NCBI GenBank assembly: GCA_003565575.1
Contig: PXBV01000277.1
Location: forward strand, 1-8,058
Source of the DNA: Psychroflexus sp.
GTDB taxonomy: Bacteria; Bacteroidota; Bacteroidia; Flavobacteriales; Flavobacteriaceae
DNA length: 8,058 bases
Direction: 5' to 3'
In this document: one piece after another, positions 1 to 6,598 of the stretch
How positions within the stretch are numbered: the stretch's first letter is position 1
Layout: the number at the start of each line of letters is the position of its first letter
The notes under the pieces: model-generated
What the model saw: only the letters and a program-made list of their open reading frames with translations
Databases searched by the model: none
What the model was told of the DNA's origin: nothing
Position numbers and translations under genes: made by a program

Positions 1-279
1 ATGGTTGGAGCTTCTGGAGCTATTTTTGGCATTTTAGCAGCTTTCGCTGTTGTTTATCCTAACTTACCACTTTATATTATATTCATACCTATACCAATAA
101 AAGCTAAGTATTTAATCGGTGGTTATTTTTTATTAAATTTATATTCTGCAGTAACGGGAGTCACCTTACTCGGGCCGTCCAATACAGCGTATTGGGCTCA
201 TATTGGTGGTGCAGTAATCGGCTTTATAACAATGTATTATTGGAAGAAAAACGCTTTTAACGCTAATAGATGGGATTGA
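1..279 (+). CDS. Rhomboid family intramembrane serine protease, C-terminal part (5' end outside window)
   Basis: This is the C-terminal 92 residues of a rhomboid protease, which cuts transmembrane substrates inside the membrane with a Ser-His dyad. The catalytic serine motif GASG is at visible residues 3-6 (Ser5). The second dyad residue is in AHIGG at residues 66-70 (His67), inside a hydrophobic, glycine-rich helix (roughly 64-80) that matches the sixth rhomboid helix. Two further hydrophobic stretches lie between them (about 7-32 and 38-57). The N-terminal half, with the HxxxxHxxxN-type helix, is missing because the gene begins left of the window. The ATG at base 1 is therefore internal: it sits just before the serine motif and is not a real start. 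The protein ends in a short basic/polar tail. The stop codon is followed one base later by the ATG of a second rhomboid gene, so the two are almost certainly co-transcribed and probably arose by tandem duplication. The substrate is unknown. Confidence 0.93.
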   Translation: MVGASGAIFGILAAFAVVYPNLPLYIIFIPIPIKAKYLIGGYFLLNLYSAVTGVTLLGPSNTAYWAHIGGAVIGFITMYYWKKNAFNANRWD

Positions 280-280
280 T

Positions 281-1168
281 ATGGATTGGAAACAAAAATT
301 AACCTATAAGTACAATACAGCAGATACTTTAGAAAAGCTCATAGGTGTCAATATAGCTTTGTTTATTTTAACTTTTTTGTTGAGAACCATCGGCTTTTTG
401 TTTCAAGTATCCACTGATTTTTTTGTGGACTGGCTAGTCTTTCCAAAAAGTTTGATAGAACTTGCTTTTAAGCCATGGACAATTTTCACCTATGCTTTCA
501 TGCATTCTGGAGTTTTCCACATTTTATCTAACATGCTTATCTTATATTTTTCTGGAAAATTTTTTCTCAATTACTTTTCTGGTAGACGCCTCTTTAACCT
601 TTACTTACTTGGAGCATTTTTTGGTGCTTTGGTTTTCACATTAAGTTATAACCTGCTACCTGCTTTTAGTGGTACAGGACGGTCTTATTTAATAGGGGCG
701 TCCGCATCGGTGATGGCTGTGCTTGTTGCCACTGCTACTCAAGCTCCTCATTTACAAGTAAGGCTTTTCTTTTTAGGAAATTTAAAACTTTGGTGGATTG
801 CAGCGTTTTTGGTTATACTTGATATTGTTCAAATACCTTTGTCCAATCCTGGAGGACATCTAGCTCATCTTGGAGGTGCTGGTGTTGGTTATTTGTACAT
901 TACTCAACTGAGTAAAGGAAATGACATAGGAGCGTGGTTACAAAGTTTTACAGACTGGTTTACAAATGTTTTCAAGCCAAAAACACAAAAAAGGAACATG
1001 AAAACTGTTCATAAAAACACAAATAAAACTAGAACATCCAACTCGATTAGTAGGACAGAAAAGCAGAAAAAAATTGATAAAATTTTGGATAAAATAAGTA
1101 AAAGTGGTTATGATAGTCTTTCTAAAGAGGAAAAAGACTTTCTGTTTAAAGCTGGTAAAGATATGTAA
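281..1168 (+). CDS. Rhomboid family intramembrane serine protease with C-terminal DUF6576-like tail
   Basis: A 295-residue rhomboid protease of the inner membrane. The helix-2 motif is present as His75, His80 and Asn84 (HSGVFHILSN), the last two matching the oxyanion/active-site His and Asn of GlpG. The serine is Ser141 in GASA, where most rhomboids have GxSG. The dyad histidine is His196 in HLAHLGGAGVG. Hydrophobic helices run at about 22-41, 66-90, 104-125, 138-152, 170-184 and 196-210. After the membrane core comes a basic, polar, probably flexible linker (about 230-262) and then a 30-residue helical module near 265-295 (ILDKISKSGYDSL...KEEKDFL) that resembles the DUF6576 tail common on Bacteroidota rhomboids. 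The start ATG is one base after the preceding rhomboid's stop, and the next gene begins 5 bases after this stop. The Ser-His dyad is intact, so I expect an active enzyme, but the GASA change and unknown substrate leave some doubt. Confidence 0.93.
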   Translation: MDWKQKLTYKYNTADTLEKLIGVNIALFILTFLLRTIGFLFQVSTDFFVDWLVFPKSLIELAFKPWTIFTYAFMHSGVFHILSNMLILYFSGKFFLNYFSGRRLFNLYLLGAFFGALVFTLSYNLLPAFSGTGRSYLIGASASVMAVLVATATQAPHLQVRLFFLGNLKLWWIAAFLVILDIVQIPLSNPGGHLAHLGGAGVGYLYITQLSKGNDIGAWLQSFTDWFTNVFKPKTQKRNMKTVHKNTNKTRTSNSISRTEKQKKIDKILDKISKSGYDSLSKEEKDFLFKAGKDM

Positions 1169-1173
1169 TTGAG

Positions 1174-2205
1174 ATGAAGAGCAAATTGAATTTTTTTCAA
1201 AAAATTGTCTTTGTACTCAATGTTGTTTTTGCAATTTGCTTAGTATTGGCCTATCTCTTACCTTTTGTACCTCCTAAACTATCGGCGTTTCTTTCCATAT
1301 TAAATTTAGGCTTACCTGTTTTCATCTTGATAAACATCCTATTTATTGTCTACTGGGTTTTTAGTTTAAAGCTACATTTTCTTTTATCTTTTCTCCTCGT
1401 ATTGTTTGGCTATTCATATTTCAATAAAATTATAGTTTTTAATGAGGAATCAACTCATGACGTTAATTCACCTCTGAATGTGATGAGCTATAATGTACGC
1501 TTATTCAACAGATTCAATTGGATTGAAGATGATGATGTACATCATAAGATTTCAGATTTTATTGCTGAAGAACAACCTGATATCGTTGCTTTTCAAGATT
1601 TTTATAAAAAAGATGGATTTGAATTGGAGGCTTATCCATATTCTTACATAAAAATGAAAACGAATGTATCCCATATGGGTATTGCTATTTTTAGTAAACA
1701 CAAAATTTTAAACAAAGGTGTTATTGATTTTCCCAAAACCCATAATAATGCTATTTATGCAGATATTCTTATAAACCAAGACACTCTAAGGATATATGCA
1801 GTTCACTTAGAATCTCTTAAAATTATTCCAGATGTGATGGAATTACAAAGAGAAAATCATCAAAAATTGATAAAAAGAGTAGGTGAGTCGTTTGTAAAAC
1901 AACAAGAGCAGGTAGAAATGCTTATGGACAACTTCAAATCCACAACTTTACCCAAAATAGTCTGCATAGATATGAATAACACACCGTTTTCCTATGTGGC
2001 TAACCAACTTTTAAAACATAACCTTAAAGATGCTTTTGTTACTTCAGGTTCAGGAATAGGAAAAACGTTTAACTTTGACTTTGTACCCCTAAGAATAGAC
2101 GCTATTTTCTATGAAAGCGATTTTAGAAGTGTGAATTTCAAGAACTACGATATTGAACTTTCAGATCATTTTCCAATAATGGCAAGTTTTGATCTTAACC
2201 CTTAA
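1174..2205 (+). CDS. Membrane-anchored endonuclease/exonuclease/phosphatase (EEP) family protein
   Basis: A 343-residue protein of the EEP (DNase I/APE1-like) metal-dependent phosphoesterase superfamily. The N-terminus has three hydrophobic segments (about 10-30, 38-63 and 66-82) and then the catalytic domain (about 100-343), probably placed outside the cytoplasm. Visible superfamily motifs are MSYNVRLF (Asn107), PDIVAFQDF (residues 135-143), VHLES (His211), CIDMNNTP (Asp266, Asn268), LRIDAIF (Asp309) and LSDHFPI (Asp331, His332). The usual metal-binding Glu of the QE motif is Asp142 here. This is the only clear departure from the active-site set. The substrate cannot be read from the sequence: relatives cut nucleic acids, phosphoinositides, sphingomyelin or other phosphodiesters. 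The gene starts 5 bases after the second rhomboid and is probably in the same operon. Its last 11 bases overlap the end of the convergent wbqC-like gene, and its stop lies in an inverted repeat. Confidence 0.9.
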   Translation: MKSKLNFFQKIVFVLNVVFAICLVLAYLLPFVPPKLSAFLSILNLGLPVFILINILFIVYWVFSLKLHFLLSFLLVLFGYSYFNKIIVFNEESTHDVNSPLNVMSYNVRLFNRFNWIEDDDVHHKISDFIAEEQPDIVAFQDFYKKDGFELEAYPYSYIKMKTNVSHMGIAIFSKHKILNKGVIDFPKTHNNAIYADILINQDTLRIYAVHLESLKIIPDVMELQRENHQKLIKRVGESFVKQQEQVEMLMDNFKSTTLPKIVCIDMNNTPFSYVANQLLKHNLKDAFVTSGSGIGKTFNFDFVPLRIDAIFYESDFRSVNFKNYDIELSDHFPIMASFDLNP

Positions 2206-2208
2206 GAT
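2192..2208. repeat. Perfect inverted repeat spanning both convergent stop codons
   Basis: Two 7-base arms, ATCTTAA (2192-2198) and TTAAGAT (2202-2208), flank a CCC loop. The + strand stop codon of the EEP gene (TAA, 2203-2205) lies in the right arm, and the stop of the - strand wbqC-like gene (complement of 2195-2197) lies in the left arm, so the 11-base gene overlap is itself symmetric. The stem is AT-rich and no T-run follows on either strand. It is therefore at best a weak bidirectional hairpin that might pause transcription or protect 3' ends, not a classical intrinsic terminator. Confidence 0.6.
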
Positions 2209-2827
2209 GTTGAGATTCTAAATACATTTGCGAAGATGGACCTTTGTTAAAAAGTAAATCTAAAATGCTTAAATTGGGTAAGAATCCAAATTTGGGCTTA
2301 AAGACTTGAATATAATCTTCTAGGTCTGATGCTGGTTTCCGTTTAGAGTTGATTAAGCTACGCCTGTCCTGATATTCTAAAGAGTTTAGTTCAAATTTGT
2401 CTGTAAATTTAAATTCAAAAGAAAGTCCCAAGCAGTCAAGAACAAGTTGCATACAAGCTAGGTTGAAATCCATTAAATAGGTTGCTTTATTTTCAAATAA
2501 AGGTGCAAACTCATCTTCATAAAATTCAAAAAAAGGCGAAGTTCTGTAAGCTGCTTCCAAAGACCTCCAGTGCAATCGCTGCCACTTAAAGGCATTTTCT
2601 ATTTTTATATCTTTATACTTCTGGTGGGCTTTTGTTTTGTCTTCCCTGTGCTTGATGGGTATGTTCAATAGTAGTTGACCATTTGCTCCATAAATATATT
2701 GCCGTGTTCTGTAGGTCTGTTTTTGATAATTATCTTTCTTTTCAAAAATTAAGTTTGATGATTTGGCAATAACTACATATAAGTCTATAGGACCAAAATA
2801 GCAAGGATGAATAAGAGTTGTTTTCAA
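2195..2827 (-). CDS. WbqC-family protein (TTG start)
   Basis: A 210-residue protein of the WbqC-like family (Pfam PF08889 type). Members occur in O-antigen or polysaccharide clusters and, in Flavobacteriia, as a stand-alone gene beside lepB; the biochemical role is not established. Recognisable family features are the N-terminal HPCYFGP (residues 7-13), NYQKQTYRTRQYIYGANG (33-50), LNIPIKH (54-60), WRSLEAAYRTSPFFEFYEDEF (87-107) and the C-terminal LSILDLLFNKGP (186-197). No signal peptide or membrane segment is visible, so it is probably cytoplasmic. The start must be TTG at 2827. The in-frame codons upstream are CAT and then the lepB stop TAA, the first internal Met is residue 119, and TTG gives the family's usual N-terminus just before HP-Y. 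It is the last gene of the parA-to-wbqC operon, 3 bases after lepB, and its end overlaps the convergent EEP gene by 11 bases. Confidence 0.9.
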   Translation of the reverse strand: MKTTLIHPCYFGPIDLYVVIAKSSNLIFEKKDNYQKQTYRTRQYIYGANGQLLLNIPIKHREDKTKAHQKYKDIKIENAFKWQRLHWRSLEAAYRTSPFFEFYEDEFAPLFENKATYLMDFNLACMQLVLDCLGLSFEFKFTDKFELNSLEYQDRRSLINSKRKPASDLEDYIQVFKPKFGFLPNLSILDLLFNKGPSSQMYLESQHLKG

Positions 2828-2830
2828 ATG

Positions 2831-4399
2831 TTATTTTTTCTTTTTAATAAAATAATTATAACCTATGACCAATACGAGTCCAATTAAAAAGTAAACAAAG
2901 TAAGAGGTAGGCTTTCCTTCGCCTCCAACAGTTGTGAATAATCTATCCCATCTCACCTTATCCATAAGGCTACTTGCATTCCCATCTAAACTCATCCATA
3001 CAAACACAGGTTTTCCTACTACATGATTTTGCGGCACGTAGCCCCAATATCTGCTATCTTCACTGTTGTGTCTGTTATCACCCATCATCCAATAGTAATC
3101 TTGCTTAAAGGTGTACTCGTTTATTTCAACATCATTCAGATAAACTTTGGAGCCTTTTACTTTAAGTTCGTTTTTAATGCCCATTTCTTGCCCCTCATAG
3201 ACTTCTATAATCCTCCTGTAAATCGAATAACTTTTCAAATCCAGTTTCACGGTTTCCCCAGCCTTAGGAATATAGATTGGACCAAAATTATCTTTATTCC
3301 AGTTCACTTTTCCATTGTTTGGGAAGATGCCTGCTTCTGCGGTTCCTTTTGGAGTAATGATTTTTTCTATAGACTTTACGTTAGGGTGATTCTTGAATTT
3401 ACTTAGATTTTCTTCAGTAATGGCGTTTACTTTATAAAGATTTTTATCTCGATTTACCCATTGTATTCCATCTGTAATTCCATAAATTTCAATTAAGCTT
3501 TTCATATTAAAACCTTGTCCCTTTCCTTCTACTAAATATGAATATTGAGGCTTGGCCCTGTCGTGTAATTGAAGTGGCGCATTGTTAACAAATAGTTTTC
3601 CATCAACAATTTTTAAGGAATCTCCAGCAACACCAACTGCACGTTTCACGTAATTTGATTTTTTATCAATAGGTTTGTCATAATGTCTTCCAGACCTGTC
3701 TCTAAACATCCTTACCGTATCTACTGGCCAATTGAATACAACAATATCATTTCTTTGCACATTTTGAAAACCAGGCAATCGCATATAAGGAAGCTGTGGA
3801 GATTTAGTATATGATTTGACACCAGCTAGAGGAATGGTATCATGAACCATAGGAAATGAAATTGCAGTTTGGGGTAGCCTAGCTCCATAGTGAAATTTAC
3901 TCACAAATAAAAAATCACCTACCAACAAAGTCTTTTCTAATGATGAAGTTGGGATGGTAAAGGGTTGCATGATGTAAGTGTGGACAATCGTAGCAGCTAC
4001 AACGGCAAATAATATTGAACTTACAAAATCTCCTGTTTTTGTTGTTGCCTTTAAACTTCTATCTTTAATATAGTGATGTTCTGAAACGTAATTTATGTAA
4101 TAGGTATAAAAGCCAAGTGTAAATAATTCCAGCAAGGTGTCTTTAGTTGTATTTTTACCGAAGCTTCTAGCCGTTTCCACCCAAATAACGGGGAACATAA
4201 TTAAATTTACAATCGGAATAAAAATCAAAAATACCCACCACCAAGGTCTGTTTATGATTTTAAATAATACAATGGCATTATATATAGGAATAGCAGCTTC
4301 CCATGCGCCTCTTCCAGCACTTTTGTATAGTTTCCAGGTTCCAAAAAAATGAACAACTTGAATAATTAGAATGAAAAGTAATATATCTGTAAACGACAT
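2831..4399 (-). CDS. lepB: Signal peptidase I with N-terminal DUF5684-like membrane domain
   Basis: An inner-membrane type I signal peptidase that removes signal peptides from exported proteins with a Ser/Lys dyad. Numbered from the chosen start (522 residues), the catalytic Ser153 is in IPTSSLEKTLLVGDF and the general base Lys252 is in NYVKRAVGVAGD. The conserved box E, MMGDNRHNSEDSRYWG, is at 438-453. Ahead of the peptidase is a roughly 110-residue membrane region with WKLYKSAGR, AAIPIYNA and INRPWWW motifs, resembling DUF5684. A transmembrane anchor (about 126-146) leads into the catalytic domain, there is a long insertion between the Lys and box E regions, and a C-terminal helix (about 498-515) ends in KKKK. 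I chose ATG 4399-4397 because MSFTDILLFILIIQ matches the family N-terminus and leaves a 10-base gap after dapB. An upstream in-frame ATG at 4438 would add 13 hydrophilic residues and overlap dapB by 29 bases. It is co-transcribed with dapB and wbqC. Confidence 0.95.
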   Translation of the reverse strand: MSFTDILLFILIIQVVHFFGTWKLYKSAGRGAWEAAIPIYNAIVLFKIINRPWWWVFLIFIPIVNLIMFPVIWVETARSFGKNTTKDTLLELFTLGFYTYYINYVSEHHYIKDRSLKATTKTGDFVSSILFAVVAATIVHTYIMQPFTIPTSSLEKTLLVGDFLFVSKFHYGARLPQTAISFPMVHDTIPLAGVKSYTKSPQLPYMRLPGFQNVQRNDIVVFNWPVDTVRMFRDRSGRHYDKPIDKKSNYVKRAVGVAGDSLKIVDGKLFVNNAPLQLHDRAKPQYSYLVEGKGQGFNMKSLIEIYGITDGIQWVNRDKNLYKVNAITEENLSKFKNHPNVKSIEKIITPKGTAEAGIFPNNGKVNWNKDNFGPIYIPKAGETVKLDLKSYSIYRRIIEVYEGQEMGIKNELKVKGSKVYLNDVEINEYTFKQDYYWMMGDNRHNSEDSRYWGYVPQNHVVGKPVFVWMSLDGNASSLMDKVRWDRLFTTVGGEGKPTSYFVYFLIGLVLVIGYNYFIKKKK

Positions 4400-4406
4400 T
4401 GGAATG

Positions 4407-4430
4407 GTGTTAAGTTGGTGTGTTAAGTTG
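4407..4430. repeat. 13-base tandem duplication at the dapB/lepB junction
   Basis: The 11-base word GTGTTAAGTTG occurs at 4407-4417 and again at 4420-4430, a 13-base period. On the - strand the first copy encodes Gln-Leu-Asn-Thr of DapB. The second copy is shifted by one frame and supplies the dapB stop (TAA, 4412-4410), while in the lepB frame it reads Gln-Leu-Asn-Thr-Ile-Pro just before the chosen lepB ATG. It looks like a replication-slippage duplication. Confidence 0.75.
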
Positions 4431-5126
4431 AAGTACATCCTTCATAGTGAAGACTCCTTCACCTTGATTTAGAATCCACTCTGCAGCTATAACTGCTCCA
4501 TGAGCAAAACCTTGCCTAGATTTTGCATTATGGCTAATGCTTATGGTATCTATTGGCGAATGATAACTCACATCATGAAAACCAAAAACACCTTCTTCTC
4601 GTTCTGCTTCTATACCAATAGTATTTGAGCCGTTTTTTGGAGGGTGATCCCATGCGGTGTAGCTGGTGTTTTCTATGATTTGTTCTGCCAAGCTAATAGC
4701 GGTGCCACTTGGCGAATCTTTTTTCTCTAAGTGATGAATTTCCTTTAGCCTTACATCATAGTCAGTTAAATTAGACATCATTTTTGCCAAGTAAGAATTA
4801 AGCTCAAAAAACATATTTACGCCAATACTAAAATTGGAGGCATATAAAAATTTTCCAGAATTTGACTTACAAAGCTCCTCAGCTTCTTTAAAACGATCTA
4901 GCCACCCTGTAGTTCCAGATACGATAGCTATATTTGATTTAAGGCAGCTGCTAATATTTGTAAAAGCAGCCTCTGGAACACTAAAGTCTATAGCTACTTC
5001 AGCTTTTATTAATTCTGAAAGGTCTATTTTGTTATCTGCGATATAAACGATATCGTGCCCTCTTGATAAAGCTATTTTTTCTACGGTTTTACCCATTTTA
5101 CCGTAACCTAATATTGCGAGTTTCAT
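4410..5126 (-). CDS. dapB: 4-hydroxy-tetrahydrodipicolinate reductase
   Basis: DapB reduces 4-hydroxy-tetrahydrodipicolinate with NAD(P)H in the cytoplasm, a step in the pathway to meso-diaminopimelate (peptidoglycan) and lysine. The 238-residue protein has the N-terminal Rossmann nucleotide motif ILGYGKMG (residues 5-12), VSGTTGW (69-75), the ASNFSIGVN segment (96-104) and the signature EIHHLEKKDSPSGTA (129-143), with the conserved His pair 131/132, Lys135 and the PSGT substrate loop. It is shorter than the E. coli enzyme (273), as is usual for Bacteroidota; the region between the Rossmann motif and SGTTG is compact. ATG 5126 is directly after the TGA of the DUF5683 gene with no gap, which suggests translational coupling. 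The last residues (Asn-Thr-Pro-Thr) and the stop come from a 13-base duplication, so the tail may differ from close relatives. Confidence 0.96.
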   Translation of the reverse strand: MKLAILGYGKMGKTVEKIALSRGHDIVYIADNKIDLSELIKAEVAIDFSVPEAAFTNISSCLKSNIAIVSGTTGWLDRFKEAEELCKSNSGKFLYASNFSIGVNMFFELNSYLAKMMSNLTDYDVRLKEIHHLEKKDSPSGTAISLAEQIIENTSYTAWDHPPKNGSNTIGIEAEREEGVFGFHDVSYHSPIDTISISHNAKSRQGFAHGAVIAAEWILNQGEGVFTMKDVLQLNTPT

Positions 5127-5705
5127 TCAATTAAATTTAAAATTCAAAGTTAAGCCATAATCAATATTTCCACTAAGGAAATTAGGCTCAAAAACTGGTC
5201 TGATGGATAAATCTTCAGATACATCAAATTGACGTAAATGTGCATCAACATTTGCATCAACTATATTCAACAAATAAAAGGCAGCAGTTGCTAAAATTGC
5301 AAACTCTTTATTCTGTCTGAATTGTTTTTGAGCATTAATAAGTCCATTATCACTTAATATATTTTGAAATTCATCATCTTCAAAACCAGCAAGCCTACTT
5401 TTGTAAGCATCTCTATAGCGGTTATACTGTTTGTCATTTTCTAGCACAAGGTATAAGCTTGTTCCTATTCCAGCATATACCAGTGGTATTTTCCAGTAGC
5501 TTCCATTATAAGCTTGCCCCAAGCCGGGGAGTATGGCAGAATAGAAGGCAGACCTAGCTGGAGCCAACGGGTCATACAAATCTAGCTTAAAGGCATCTTT
5601 AGTAGATGTCATTTTTACTTGAAAGATGGTATCTTGTTCTTGACCAAATGAAGATAAAAAAGATCCGATGAGCACTACACTAGTGATGATGAAGTTACGA
5701 GTCAC
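5127..5705 (-). CDS. DUF5683-family protein with signal peptide (GTG start)
   Basis: A 192-residue protein of unknown function. Residues 1-21 look like a signal peptide (Arg3, then a hydrophobic run ending SSFG before QEQD). The segment RSAFYSAILPGLGQAYNGSYWKIPLVYAGIG (51-81) is the hallmark of DUF5683. A second hydrophobic helix (about 135-149) is followed by VDAHL (153-157). The end, DYGLTLNFKFN, alternates like a beta strand with an aromatic near the C-terminus, which could hint at the outer membrane, but this is only a suggestion. The start is GTG at 5705, inside the end of parB (11-base overlap). It is the only start that keeps the basic N-terminus ahead of the signal peptide's hydrophobic core. 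The TGA stop abuts the dapB ATG. A position between parB and dapB is familiar in flavobacteria, so the protein may belong to envelope or division biology, but no function can be assigned. Confidence 0.88.
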   Translation of the reverse strand: MTRNFIITSVVLIGSFLSSFGQEQDTIFQVKMTSTKDAFKLDLYDPLAPARSAFYSAILPGLGQAYNGSYWKIPLVYAGIGTSLYLVLENDKQYNRYRDAYKSRLAGFEDDEFQNILSDNGLINAQKQFRQNKEFAILATAAFYLLNIVDANVDAHLRQFDVSEDLSIRPVFEPNFLSGNIDYGLTLNFKFN

Positions 5706-6594
5706 CCTGTATTAATTTTTTTATTCTTTGAAAATCCTCATCAGAAGAAAAGGGAACAATCAATTTTCCATTTCCTTTTTTATTGACTTTCAATTCAACT
5801 TTAGCACCAAAATATGAAGAAATTTGTTTGAGCGCCTTTTGTTTCTTTTCGTCTATAGTTGGGGTAGTTTTCTTATTTTTACTAGAACCCTCTTGTGTTT
5901 TCCTTACTAAAGCTTCGGTTTCTCTTACGGAGAGTTGATCCTTTAGGATATGTTCATAAATTTTTAGCTGAACTTCTGCACTTGTAATATTAATTAAAGC
6001 TCTTCCATGTCCCATACTTAAAAAGCCATCTCTCATGCCGGTTTGTATAATTGGGTCTAATTTCAATAATCTGAGATAATTGGCTATGGTAGATCTTTTT
6101 TTACCCACTCTTTCACTTAATTCTTCTTGAGTTAAGTCAATTTCATCAATAAGTCTTTGGTAAGAAAGCGCTACTTCTATGGGGTCTAAGTCTTGACGCT
6201 GAATGTTTTCAACAAGCGCCATTTCCAAAGATTCTTGGTCGTTTGCAATCCTTATGTAGGAAGGTATAGTTTCCAAGCCTAACATTTTGGAAGCTCTAAA
6301 TCTGCGCTCCCCAGAAACTAGTTGATATTTGTTGAAGTCCAATTTTCTTACCGTAATGGGTTGGATCACTCCAAGCTCACGTATAGAGGAGGCAAGTTCT
6401 TTTAAAGCATCTTCACTAAAGCTACTTCGTGGCTGAAAAGGGTTTACTTCAATAGCTTCAAGACTCAGCTCAACAATACTCCCAACAACCTTATCTGCAT
6501 TTTTGTCTTGTGCAGATTGGATATCATTTTCAGGATCACTCAGCAGTGCCGATAAACCTCTTCCTAGTGCTTTTTTTTTAGTTGTTTTCGCCAT
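5695..6594 (-). CDS. parB: Chromosome partitioning protein ParB
   Basis: ParB is a CTP-dependent DNA clamp that loads at parS sites and spreads along the origin region, working with ParA to segregate the chromosome. The 299-residue protein has the basic N-terminal ParA-interacting motif LGRGLSALL (residues 10-18), box I NPFQPRSSF (51-59), box II SGERRFRAS (94-102, the arginine-rich CTP/parS-linked patch) and box III ENIQRQDLDPIE (130-140). A helix-turn-helix follows at about 155-180 (LTQEELSERVGKKRSTIANYLRLL), then GHGRAL (195-200), a lysine/threonine-rich linker (about 232-252) and a C-terminal dimerisation domain (about 253-297). All expected domains are intact. The ATG is 4 bases after the parA stop, and the gene's end overlaps the DUF5683 gene by 11 bases. 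I found no full parS match in the window. Confidence 0.97.
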   Translation of the reverse strand: MAKTTKKKALGRGLSALLSDPENDIQSAQDKNADKVVGSIVELSLEAIEVNPFQPRSSFSEDALKELASSIRELGVIQPITVRKLDFNKYQLVSGERRFRASKMLGLETIPSYIRIANDQESLEMALVENIQRQDLDPIEVALSYQRLIDEIDLTQEELSERVGKKRSTIANYLRLLKLDPIIQTGMRDGFLSMGHGRALINITSAEVQLKIYEHILKDQLSVRETEALVRKTQEGSSKNKKTTPTIDEKKQKALKQISSYFGAKVELKVNKKGNGKLIVPFSSDEDFQRIKKLIQGDS

Positions 6595-6598
6595 GAAC

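Noticed and set aside
1..3. ATG at the first base as a true gene start
   Set aside because: It lies directly before the catalytic GASG motif, so the conserved N-terminal helices must be left of the window; the ATG is an internal Met codon.
2192..2208. Classical rho-independent bidirectional terminator
   Set aside because: The stem is AT-rich with only three GC-containing loop bases and one G-C pair per arm, and no T-run follows on either strand; kept only as an inverted repeat.
3023..3406. 127-codon + strand open frame opposite lepB
   Set aside because: It is antisense to the box E and insertion coding region of a clearly real lepB, has no recognisable motif, and fits a chance open frame.
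3643..3651. GTTTCACGT, half of a parS-like sequence, inside lepB
   Set aside because: Only about 10 of 16 positions match the common parS TGTTTCACGTGAAACA; the right half is lost and the bases are explained by the conserved Lys-Arg-Ala coding sequence of lepB.
4400..4438. Longer lepB start at ATG 4438
   Set aside because: It adds 13 hydrophilic residues with no family likeness and overlaps dapB by 29 bases; ATG 4399 gives the expected N-terminus. The extra codons partly come from the 13-base duplication.
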